DNA from: Brachypodium distachyon
Lineage: Eukaryota; Streptophyta; Magnoliopsida; Poales; Poaceae
Reading direction: 5' to 3'
DNA length: 64,000 nucleotides
NCBI RefSeq assembly: GCF_000005505.3
Contig: NC_016133.3
Location: 37,351,237-37,415,236, forward strand
Every line of letters starts with the position of its first letter. Positions within the stretch are counted from its first letter, which is position 1. This document shows, in pieces, positions 22,839 through 32,839 of the stretch. The notes below the pieces were generated by a model, which was given only the letters and a program-made list of their open reading frames with translations, ran no database searches and was not told the origin of the DNA. The position numbers were made by a program, and so were the translations under genes.

Positions 22839-24291
22839 CACAAGATTCCACGTGTGTTGATTGGTATTGTTAACCCGACCGAGCTTAAAGGCAACATCGA
22901 GCTTTCAGTCGATGGGTGGATGCATTATGTGAATTTTGAGCTGGAGGATGGCCATGGTGTTTCTGGGGACGATGACGACGGTTTTCTTGACGACTTTCGC
23001 CCAGAGAATGGAAAAGATGAAGGCAACAAAGATATGGAATTGGATGATGTTGCTGGGAATTCAAATAATGGGGCTGCTGCCCCGCCTGCGAGTGGTGGCA
23101 CTGAGCAAGTTCAGCCCATTGGTTCTACCTCAGTGGAGGGGCGTTCGGTGGCTGCGAACCCATGGGGGCCTTCTCCATGGCTGCTTCACCAACAACATTG
23201 GCTCAGGTCCCTTCGGAGGTGGCAAGGCAGACTGCTTCTTCAAAATTTGCAGCAACTTCAGCAGCTCTATTGGCTTGTTCGTCTGGTGTTGCTGATGTGG
23301 CTGCCACTGCAGCGTTTTCTGCAGTTTCAGCTGCCATGGAAGGACCTTCTGCTGCTCTCGCTGCTATGCCTTCGCCTTTGACTGCCATGGCAGCGCCCAG
23401 TTCGGCTTCGGTTGCTGCTCCTGCGGACGCGACAACACCTCAAGCTGCCGTGGTGCCTTTTGAGGCGCATCTCTCTGCTGCGGCGCCTCGTCCTTCGGAG
23501 GCGAGGTCTTCGCAGGGGGCTGACGGAGGCGGTACCGGGGTGTTCACTCCGGTGGTGTATCGGCGTCGAGGTGCGACTGACCGTCGTGGAGAGGGGCAGG
23601 TGGCCCTTTCCTCGCCATCGCCGGTCTCGCGGGAGTCTCATCTGCAGCTGCTCCTGGGATGCGGCTACTCTTTGGAGGCTGCGTCCAGGGCGGTTGGTCG
23701 CACGGTCGAGTTCGCGTCTTCTCCACCTGTTGCTGTCGCACCGGTGGCGGCTCCTTCTATGACAACTACTGTTGCGCCCGTGGCGGATCCTCGCCGCAGC
23801 GCCCGTCTTTCAGGTCGGGTGGATGCTGATGAAGATTCAATGGTGCGGGCTCAGAAGTTGGTGCAGCAACGCAATCTCGACAAGCAGCCTGGTACGTCCT
23901 TTTTAAATTTGCATAATGCTAGTATTGCTAGTTGTATGTCAAAAATTGGTGTCGTGCTTGGCGGCAGCTCCTCAGATATTGATAAGTCAATTAATCTGCT
24001 TAAGGTTAGAGAAGAAGAAAGAATAGCTGCATTTGTTAGTAAAAAGATTAATCCCGTTTTGATGAGACCGCTAGTGAGGAGGATTTTGACCTTGCTAATT
24101 TAGATAATCTTTGCGATGATCTGGTCTTAGAAGGGGCAGGAAATGGTGAGGGGCAATCTGGTTTTCAGTACGCACCCCGTAAAAACAAAGCCCATTTTTC
24201 TAGGAAGGCTTCTCGGAATTCTTCTCGGAAGGTCAATATTTCCGCACGGTCGTCTAGGCCTAAATCCAAATCTAAGAAAGTTAAAACATGA
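22838..24291 (+). pseudogene. LINE ORF1 (gag-like), 5'-truncated and frameshifted
   Basis: The entry frame (KIPRVLIGIVNPTELKG, FELEDGHG) resembles the region after DUF4283 in plant LINE ORF1 proteins. Near 23150 the frame shifts into a long Ala/Ser/Pro-rich stretch (VFTPVVYRRRG, DPRRSARLSGR). After another shift at about 24060 it ends in a basic tail (ARSSRPKSKSKKVKT) and TGA 24289-24291. The stop overlaps the ORF2 start as ATGA. Confidence 0.75.
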
Positions 24292-27200
24292 GAGGCATTT
24301 TTTGGAATAGCAGAGGTTTTAATGACCTGGCTAAACATCGTCACGTTGCGGATTTAGTTAAAGAGCATGACCTGGATTTTATTGCCATTTTAGAAACCAG
24401 GAAACGTGAGTTTTCAATGGATTTTGGTGGCCGTTTATGGTGCAGCTCAGCCTGAATTTAAGCGGGATTTTTTTTATCTGAGCTCGTCCGGGCTTGTAAC
24501 AAGGAGACGCTGCCGCTTTTAGTGGGTGGCGACTTCAATATTATTTGGCGTGAGGAGGAGAAAAACAATGATCGCTTCGAACCTTATTGGCTTTTTCTTT
24601 TCAATGCGGTGATTGATAACCTCAACTTGCGTGAGGTAAATATGTCAGGTTGTCAGTTCACGTGGGCAAACTCGCTGGAGGAACCCACCTTTGAAAAACT
24701 TGACCGAGTTCTTATGAGCTCGGACTGGGAACATAAGTTTCCTTTGGTTTCAGTATGAGCTTTAACCCGTTTCCTCTCGGATCACACGCCCTTGCTGGTC
24801 GATTCAGGGTCGGCCTCCCACTCTGGCAACCAACCTCTATTTCGTTTTGAACTAGCTTGGTTGGAACGCAAAGGTTTCTATGATATGGTTGCCTATGTTT
24901 GGCACCACGAAAATCGTGGGCCGTCGGCTGTGGAACGATGGCAGAACAAAATTCGCGCGCTGCGGCAGTTTCTTAGGGGCTGGGCAAAAAATTTGAGCAG
25001 TAATTATAATAAAGAAAAACAAAAACTTTTGGCTATCATTGATCATTTGGATATTAAAGCCGAATCCTCCCGTCTTTCTCATTTTCAATGGGGGATAAAA
25101 AGGTGGTGTCAGGAGCGGGTGGCTCAGCTGGCCCGAGAAGAAGAGATTTATTGGCGTCAGAGGGCAAAAGTGCAAGACGTGAAAGAAGGCGATAGCAATA
25201 CTAAATATTTTCACCTTGTTGCAAATGGTCGTCATCATAAAAAGAATTTTTTTAAACTTGAGCAGGATGAGGACACGATTGAGGGGGAGGAAGCTCTCAA
25301 GTCCTATATTACTTCATATGATAAAATTTTGTTTGGGCCTCCCGAGGAATGCCATGTTTTATTAGATGAGTCTAGGAGGGATGACATTACCCAGGTGTCC
25401 CCGGTTGAAAACGCTATTTTAACGGCGGAATTCTCGGAGGACGAGGTGCGCGATGCGATTTTTCAAATGGAGCACAATAAATCCCCAGGTCCAGATGGCT
25501 TTCCGGCTGAGTTTTATCAGACCTTTTGGAGGTTATTAAAGAGGACCTCCTTGCACTCTTTGCGGATTTTCATAAGGCCATCTTGCCTCTTCATAGGCTC
25601 AATTTTGGGATTATCACGCTGTTGCAGAAAGGATCTGAGGCCACTAGAATTCAGCAGTATCGCCCCATTTGTCTCCTCAATGTGAGCTTTAAAATTTTCA
25701 CGAAAGTGGCGACAAATCGTGTTACAGCAGTAGCGCTCAACGTTATTCAACCCACTCAGACGGCATTTTTGCCAGGTCGGTACATCATGGAGGGGGTTAT
25801 TATTCTTCACGAAACCATCCATGAGATGCACTCTCAAAAGCTTGATGGGGTTATTCTTAAAATAGATTTTGAAAAATCTTATGACAAATTAAGATGACCT
25901 TTTTTGCAGCAAACTTTAAAGCTAAAAGGCTTCTCCTCGGTGTGGTGCACCTGGGTTGAAAATTTTGTTAAAAAGGATAGTGTTGGGATTAAGGTAAATG
26001 ATAGTGTTGGCCCTTTTTTTTCAGACTCACAAGGGAGTGCGGCCAGGGGACCCTTTATCCCCAATTCTTTTTAACTTAGTCGCTGATATGTTTGGCCACT
26101 CTCGTTAACAGAGCCAAAGCTAAGGGTCTGGTTACTGGTGTTATCCCACATTTAGTAGACGATGGGCTGTCAATCCTTCGGTATGCGGATGATACGATCC
26201 TTTTTTTGGATCATGATTTGGCTAAGGCAGTAAACTTAAAACTTATCCTTTGTGTGTTCGAGCAACTCTCAGGGCTAAAAATTAATTTTCATAAAAGTGA
26301 GTGGTACTGTTTTGGTAATGCGAAAGATTTTGAAGATGATTATACTAGGTTGTTTGGCTGCGAAGTGGGTTCTTTCCCCTTTAAATACCTAGGCATTCCT
26401 ATCCATTATCGTAAGCTTCGCAATCGAGATTGGAAATGTATAGAAGACCGATTTGAGAAACGACTGAGCAGTTGTCGTTCCAACAATCTTTCGTATGGGG
26501 GTCGTTTGGTACTCATTAACTCTGTCTTGAGTAGCCTCCCTATCTTCATGTTGTCCTTCTTAGAAATTCCTAAAGGGGTCAGGAAACGACTGGATTTTTA
26601 TAGGTCTCGCTTGTTTTGGCAATCTGACCAGCACAAAAAAAAATATAGGTTAGCGAAGTGGTGTATTTTGTGCCAATCTCGAGATCAAGGAGGTCTTGGC
26701 ATAGCGGACCTTGAGGCTAAGAACCAGTGTCTTCTAAGCAAATGGTTGTTTAAACTGCTGACAGAGGATGGTGTTTGGCAATCGCTTTTACGTAACAAAT
26801 ACCTTGGTCAGAAACCTCTTTCCCTTGTTAAATGTCGTCCTACGGATTCCCATTTCTGGAAGGGGCTGATGAGGGTCAAAAATACTTTTCTTCAATTTGG
26901 CGAGTTTAAGGTTGGTAATGGTGAATTGGTCTGTTTTTGGGAGGACACGTGGATTGGGGACATGCCTTTATGCGACAAGTACCCACGTTTGCTTAATATT
27001 GTGCGGAACAAGCATGTCTCGGTGGCTTCAGTTCTTGGAGCAACTATGCCGAATGTTGATTTTCGGCGGTCCTTGTTGGGACATCATCGTGAGGCTTGGA
27101 GTGCCATTGTTGACTCTGTCACGTCTGTTACATCGTCGACAAAGCCAGACTCTTTTCATTGGAGTCTTCTTTCTAATGGGATTTTTTCAGTTAAATCAAT

Positions 27201-27787
27201 GTATTCAGCTCTTATGGATTCCCGAGTTTCGAGTTAGATCGAGACTTCTTTGGCGACTCAATTTACCACTCAAAATAAAAGTTTTTCTTTGGTTCCTTTG
27301 TAAGGGGGTCATTCTTACTAAGAATAATTTGGTCAAACGAAGTTGGCAAGGGGATACACGTTGTGCCTTCTGTTCTGAGCACGAATCGATTCAACATCTT
27401 TTTTTTTATTGTGCAATGGCTAGGCTTACGTGGACAACAATTCATTTGGCATTTAATATATCGCCTCCAAATAATATGGCCCATATTTTTGGGGCATGGT
27501 TGTAGGGGGTTGACAAGACTTTGCGTCCTCTCATTTTAGTAGGGGTGGCGGCAGTTTTCTGGTCTATTTGGTTATGCCGTAATGACATTATTTTTGATAA
27601 AAAGAAAATGCACTCATGTATGCAGGTTTTGCTCTTATGTACCAATTGGCTGCAATTATGGGCGTTGCTACAGAAGGTGCAGCACAAGGAACCGATGGAG
27701 TCTGGCGCCAAGCGACTAGAGTGGATCACCAGGGAGTTTATGTCCCGGTTTGGGTGGCGTGCTAGCTCTAGACTTCTTACTTTGTAG
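24288..27787 (+). pseudogene. LINE ORF2: endonuclease, reverse transcriptase, zf-RVT
   Basis: ATG 24288 opens MRGIFWNSRGFNDLAKHRHV, the start of an APE-type endonuclease. About 100 residues are missing near 24430-24480, after which LLVGGDFNIIWREEE...LDRVL continues. RT motifs follow in several frames: NKSPGPDGFPAEFY (25475), IQQYRPICLLNV (25650), GVRPGDPLSPILFN (26030), and LRYADDTILFL (26180) with the intact YADD site. The C-terminal part holds YLGIPIHYRKLRNRDW and the zf-RVT region (PLKIKVFLWFL, CAFC...IQHLFFYC, WTTIHLAF). In-frame stops or frameshifts occur at about 24758, 25530, 25897, 26030, 27200 and 27505. Confidence 0.88.
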
Positions 27788-27822
27788 ATCGGTTCTCTGT
27801 TTGGCCTATCACACTTGTGGAC

Positions 27823-27944
27823 GTGGTCATGTTTTTTCAATTGTTGAGAATAATGTACGAATTTAGGCCGTATGCATTCAGAGGTGGTCATGTTTTTTCA
27901 ATTATTGAGAATAATGTATGACTTTAGGCTGTTCAGAGGCCGGA
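27823..27944. repeat. 61 bp tandem repeat in the LINE 3' UTR
   Basis: GTGGTCATGTTTTTTCAATT and the following GAGAATAATGTA-GA-TTTAGG occur twice, 61 bp apart, just before the poly(A) tail. Confidence 0.85.
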
Positions 27945-27974
27945 GGTAATAAAGCTTCCATTATCTAAAAAAAA

Positions 27975-28200
27975 ATTAAACTGCCATGGTTTACTTCAAC
28001 CTGAACAGAAATGCCTTGCCAAATAACCAATTGTGTACAACTGAGACAAATGGAGATGCTAATGCTGTGAGGACAGAACAATCAACAATGATGTACAATG
28101 CTGTAAAAGAAGCAATGACGTTCAATAATATTGGCACATTTGAGTTCTCCAAAATGTCAATAAAATATAACCATCAATGTCGATAAAGAGAACTTGATTC
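27975..28200 (-). pseudogene. Aminopeptidase M1 pseudogene fragment: start of exon 9 and intron 8
   Basis: Directly after the LINE poly(A), CTGCCATGGTTTACTTCAACCT matches the exon 9/intron 8 junction of the intact gene at 40239-40260 with one or two changes. Blocks shared with intron 8 follow: TGGAGATGC-AA, GAGGACAGAACA, TTTGAGTTC and GTCAA-ATATAA. Together with 22560-22838 this shows one diverged aminopeptidase segment split by the LINE. Confidence 0.8.
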
Positions 28201-28454
28201 TTCTGTTTTAATTACTATATTAATATATTCCCATACATCGAACACGATACTGTTATGTTCATTACACCACTTTCAGAAAAGTCTACGCATCTAAAAATAC
28301 AGTACTAATTAACGTGATAGCATAAATATGTATCTGAAACTGGACTACCTAAATATTAACTGTCGATATTCAAGATCTCTTGATGAAATCGTGTTCATTG
28401 CATCCTGTGAAATCACGATCTTCTGATAGCACCTAGCTAATAGCATAACCTACC

Positions 28455-28560
28455 GAGACTCGAGTCTCAACCCATCTTGTGCTGATCTACAACCTCTCCA
28501 ACCATCTCCTGTCGATCCGCTACCTCCCACAGGCTCTGCTTCACGCTCTCTAGGACGACG
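28455..28560 (-). pseudogene. Possible aminopeptidase last-exon fragment fused to the SUVH pseudogene
   Basis: The minus strand reads TGAAGCAGAGCCT, GCGGATC and GAGATGG in the same order and spacing as the last exon of the aminopeptidase at 36150-36225 (…[14 protein letters not shown]). Identity is patchy, at a guess about 70 percent over 75 bp. The left edge of the SUVH-derived sequence lies immediately next to it. This is suggestive but not certain. Confidence 0.45.
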
Positions 28561-29939
28561 ATCTGGACACATATCAACATTATTAATCCTACAAATGGGA
28601 ATCCTATTACCTTGAGATATATCAGCTATTGAGACCTGGATGCAGTGCAGATTTACGTATCCATTTAGTTACGTGCAGAGGAAGTTCTGGTTGTCCAGGA
28701 ATCCTTCGTAGTCTGTACTTGAAGACCCTTGAACCTGGTATACCTTCTTGCCAGCAACCAACCACAATGTACAGCCCATCATAAATATATATCGAGATCT
28801 CTTTGCCCTTGGAATGACTACCATCCTCTCTATTTCGACTTTTGAAGCGAAGCCATGAATTACTCTGACAGGCGTCTTTGTTGCGATGCAATTCTTCAAG
28901 GCAAGGTTCCCGCGCTGAAGCTTTTGATCCCCATCCTGCTCCGCCGTACCAGCAGCCTTCCCCCCAGAGCCGGTGTATATCAATTCACCAGAGCTAGAAA
29001 GTTCATCAAGATAACCGCCAGAAGCAACTACCCTTAATGCAATATGTACACCATTATTGTCCTTGCAGGCGTCAATGCCAGCCCGATAGGGGCGGTGAAG
29101 ACCAACAATGGCGAGCTCTGCTCTGAATAGAAATTTGTCGCCGACTTCAACTCCAGCAACTTTACCACAATTGACTCATGTTTGGTACAGTCTGGAAATT
29201 CCTTGATGACTTTATCAGCTGCAAGGTCAACTCTCAGAACTTCCAACAGACGCTGCTCCACAGCTAGGGCAATGAACCTACATAGAAACTGAAACCTCCT
29301 GGACATCATCCTGACTTTGCTACGAGCATCAGTATTATGGCCTACATGTTGCCTGTGGTGCCATACAGAACGAACACCCGAGGGAACATTGACGAACAAC
29401 AGCAGTTTTCCTTCATGAACAGCGATTGCCTTCAAAATGTCATCACCTTCCAAGTAGAAGGCCTTTTTATCCTTTGCTTTGTCCTTGCTAACGAACAGAA
29501 ATTCAAACGTACGTTTCTCCTTGTTAGCTAATGCAGATGTAGAGGCAGTATTCACATGAACAGGTTTACTCTGGGCTGCCTTGAACTTCTTCATGGTAGC
29601 AAAGGATTCCCTTATAGTGGAGAAGGGTCTATCTGGAGTTGTGAGTAGTGACATATGATTTGCATTAACAGGTGGCCAGACTGTTTTTCTAGCTGTGAGT
29701 CTTGTATTACTTCTCATGATACCACCAGTAGAGTCACGTGGGATACCATCAGCAGCAAATTGAGACTCTTTGACGATATGGTCTGATTTTGTCTGATTTG
29801 CTTTAACACGTGGACGGAGAGTTTTTCTATCTGCGAGTCTCATCTTACTTCTCATGAAACTATCCGTAGAGTTACGCGGGATAAAATCAACAACAAATTG
29901 AGACTCTTGGACAATATGGTCTGATCTTGTAACAGTCTC

Positions 29940-30110
29940 ACCATCCACTGGTTCTTGTCCATGCCCCTTTGCAGCAATCTCACCATTCTCTGGTTCTTGG
30001 CCATATCTTGTAGCAGTATCACCATCCACTGGTTTTTGTCCATGCCCCTTTGTAGCAATGTCACAGTTCTCTGGTTCTTGGCCATGGCCCTTGGCAGCAA
30101 TCTTACCCTC
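29940..30110. repeat. 42 bp minisatellite inside the SUVH pseudogene, about 4 units
   Basis: CTGGTTCTTG-like units start at 29948, 29990, 30029 and 30071 (42, 39 and 42 bp apart). In the gene's frame they encode a 14-residue repeat of the type GHGQEPENGEIAAK. The intact SUVH has no such array. Confidence 0.88.
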
Positions 30111-30625
30111 CAATTCCTGGCCCTCTACTGCTCCAACTAACATATTTTTGTTCATAGCTTCCACAATGTCCATGGTGGCATCAATTTCACTTTCCTCCAA
30201 TTCCTGGACCTCTACAGCTCCATCAAAATTTTGCTTGTTCGTAGATTCCAAAATATGCATCGGGACAGCAATCTCATCTTCCTCCAATTCCTGGACCTCC
30301 ATTGCTCCATCCAAAGTTCGCTTGTTCTTAGATTCCACGATGTCCATGGTGGCATCAACCTCACCTTTCTCCAATCCTTGCCGCTCTACTGCTCCATCCA
30401 AAGGATCCTTGTTCACAACTTTCACAATGTCCATGGTGGCAGCAATCTCACCCTCCTCCAATTCGTGAGCCTCTATTGGTACATCCAAAGCATCATTGCC
30501 AGTAGCTTCCACAATGTCCAAGGTGGCAGCAATCTCACCCTCCTCCAACTCTTGACACACTATTGGTCCATCCAAAGAATCTTTGTTCGTAGCTTCCACA
30601 ACGTCCATGGCACATCGGCATGCCA
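30100..30625. repeat. 87 bp minisatellite inside the SUVH pseudogene, six units
   Basis: The motif CTCCAA(T/C)TC occurs at 30108, 30195, 30282, 30369, 30456 and 30543, an exact 87 bp period with diverged copies. Each unit encodes 29 residues of the form ELEEGEIAATMDIVEA-NK--LDGA. The intact paralogue carries a single unit (HELEEGEIATE). Confidence 0.92.
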
Positions 30626-31682
30626 TACATCCACTGTCATGCGTAGCTATCACCTCCTCCGACGCATCCAAACCACCAACAGCAGGCTGAATATCCAACT
30701 GCAAACCCATCTCACCACCCCCTCCTCTGTCTAGTGGAGCCACGGTGTCCAACCCCAGGCTATGTGCAGGGCGAGCCCTGGCACGAACCATATCCCTGTT
30801 GAGCGGCGATTGCAAGATTGGCACCAACTCTTTCTCCCCCAATTTATCACTCCATGCTCCCCTACCTCTCGTCACCACAAATCCAGCGAACCCTGTTGCA
30901 CCATTGTTGAACAAACCATCAGTTACGACCACAACTGCATTCGTCCCACCATTTTCTAAAATAGAACAATTCCTCCCACCTGAAGCATCTGATGGTTTCA
31001 CCACCGTGGCCTTTGGACGAAACCCGTCCGCGGAAGAAGCACCACCCTTTTCCGGCAGTACCAAACCAGCATTGGCAATGGCCGCTTCCAGCAGCAAGCC
31101 ACCCTCCTCTGTACCACCATCACCAGCGCACGAGAGACGAGCACACGTAGTCGCCCGTTCCAACATGCTAAAACCGCCATGGGAAGGTGAGGCTCCAACT
31201 CGCAAGCCGTCCTCGCCGCCGCTGCGCACGACCAGATGAGCCGCGGTTTCCCTCCCGCAGCCGGGCTGAAACCGCCGGGTAGCGGACAAAGCCCTCCGCT
31301 TGGGCGGCGGACGCCCGGGTGGCGGCGCCAGCCGCCTCTTACTCTCAAATCCGCCGACTCCGCCTCCGCCTCCGCTTCTCCTGTCCTCACGCTCCACAAA
31401 CGAGCCAGGGAACCCCTCCGAAGCGTCCCGGGCCGAATCGCCCGCGACGGCCACAGCATTGCGAGCCGCGGCCGCTCCGCTACCACCACCACCACCTTGG
31501 CGTCGAACACGGGGGTCCACCTCCCCGCGACCGCTCCGACCGCGCGCAGCGGAAGGAGGATGAGGAAGAGGCGAAGAGCGAGTAAGTGCGGCGGAGCGGC
31601 CACTGAAGGGCTTCGGACGGACGCCCCTTGACCCCGCTGACCGCGGGGCGTCCGCCGCCCAGCGGTCTCCCGCTCTGTCCAT

Positions 31683-32560
31683 CGGTGGAAGCGTGTGCTC
31701 CCTCTCCCTCTCTCTCGGCCGGAGAGGCGGGGAGACCAACTGTAGCGGCCGCGGCGGCTCTCACGGTGGCAACCGGCAAGGACGACGTGGGGAGCGCAGA
31801 GAGGCGGTTGGGGTTTTGGACAGAGGGAAGATTGTGGAGCGCTCGAGGGTTCCGAGGGCTGAGGGGTTGGTATTAATGAGGGAGAGCAGCCTTTCTTTCC
31901 TTCTCTCGCACACTTCTCCTCCCAGAATATTTGCTGATTAGTTTGTCTCCTCCTCGCGACGAGTTTTCTTGGGTACTACTGTTTCAGTAACCGCCAGGCT
32001 ATCTAGTGGAGAAGTGGGGCGATGCAGTTATGCTTTCTTAATGATGATTTAGCGACGTGGGGTTTTTCTTTTTTCCTTTTCTTTTTTAGAAGAAATTGAT
32101 TTGTTGTCTAAGCACAAATGAATATCTTTTTGAATTGAACCGCTCGCAGATGTTTTAATCTTCTTTGTTGAATCGTTTATACAAACACTCGCAGATCTGA
32201 AGAAGCACTGTCATTTTTTTGAGGTAAAAGAAGCACTATCATAGAAATCACTGGTTCTCGATCCGGTGAATTGAACCGCTAGCTGGCCTTTGCAGTACAT
32301 CAGCCAGGGATATTTCCCCGTGTCATCGTCTTCCCCTCGCCTTCTTCCAGCACCGTAGTCGGAGAATGATAATTAGTCATTCGTGCTTGATTTTGTAAAC
32401 TTTATTTCGAAATGATTAACAAAAATATATATCCGGGAGAATGTGACCTAGCACTAGCAGCTAGCCAGGCACCCGAAGGTTTAGAAGTGTTTTTTTAAAA
32501 GCATTACTACTTGTATTAATATTATGATCATTAAATAATTAACTCCTCACATCTTCAAAT
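31683..32560. other. Upstream region of the SUVH pseudogene and AT-rich spacer
   Basis: 31683-31880 is GC-rich and probably the old promoter and leader of the SUVH copy. 31900-32560 is AT-rich and shows no gene. Confidence 0.4.
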
Positions 32561-32562
32561 TA

Positions 32563-32835
32563 ATATCAACCGCCCGCGCGTTGCTACGGGTCAATAAAAT
32601 CACAAACTACTTATTTTTATTTTCTGTGTAGGCAACTCATGACGCCGTCGAGGTTGGCATGCAGGTGTGGTGGCGTCGGTTGTAAGACAGAGTAGGAGAA
32701 ATCGTGAAAAAAACTGGAGAAAAAGAAAATAACGGACAGTGACATATTGGTTGTAATTTTAACGAAATTAACTTACGGTGGCGACCGTACCATCATCACC
32801 AACTCCAATTTAATATATTAGTATAGTTAATCTAG
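32563..32835 (-). mobile_element. Probable degenerate non-autonomous Helitron
   Basis: Read on the minus strand, the left part (ACTATACTAATATATTAAAT, then GGTGATGATGGTACGGTCGCC) resembles the 5' end of small grass Helitrons. The right part has the hairpin-forming CCCGTAGCAACGCGCGGGC. The CTAG end seen in the copy at 61159-61354 is not preserved here. Confidence 0.42.
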
Positions 32836-32839
32836 AGGT

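Larger units (their letters stand above)
22838..27974 (+). mobile_element. L1-type non-LTR retrotransposon (LINE), degenerate
   Basis: A plus-strand LINE with two ORFs, a 3' UTR and a poly(A) end (TCTAAAAAAAAA at 27965-27974). It is 5'-truncated inside ORF1, carries a deletion in the endonuclease and has several frameshifts and stops, so it cannot move on its own. It is inserted in exon 9 of an aminopeptidase pseudogene, fragments of which flank it on both sides. A clear target-site duplication is not found. Confidence 0.9.
28560..31682 (-). pseudogene. Truncated, frameshifted SUVH paralogue with minisatellite arrays
   Basis: Homologous to the intact SUVH at 12072-15422, sharing PPPKRRALSATRRFQPGCGRE near the N terminus and the downstream blocks KVRMMSRRFQFLCR, EQRLLEVLRVDLAADK and SSGELIYTGSGGKAAG. 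ATG 31682 (MDRAGDRWAAD) opens a frame running to about 29165. There a one-base deletion relative to the intact gene shifts the start of the SRA domain. The rest of the SRA continues in other frames with more shifts (28983-28622), and homology ends near 28560. Pre-SET, SET and post-SET are absent, so no methyltransferase can be made. The N-terminal region has expanded repeats. A truncated protein of about 880 aa could still be translated, but I see no domain in it. Confidence 0.85.

Noticed and set aside
22604..22873. 89-codon plus-strand open frame with a possible upstream acceptor
   Set aside because: The sequence aligns, in reverse, with intron 9 and exon 9 of the aminopeptidase gene and then runs into the LINE, so the frame is accidental.
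29940..30625. Regularly spaced repeats that could suggest a CRISPR-like array
   Set aside because: The units are contiguous coding minisatellites without spacers, in a plant SUVH-derived gene.
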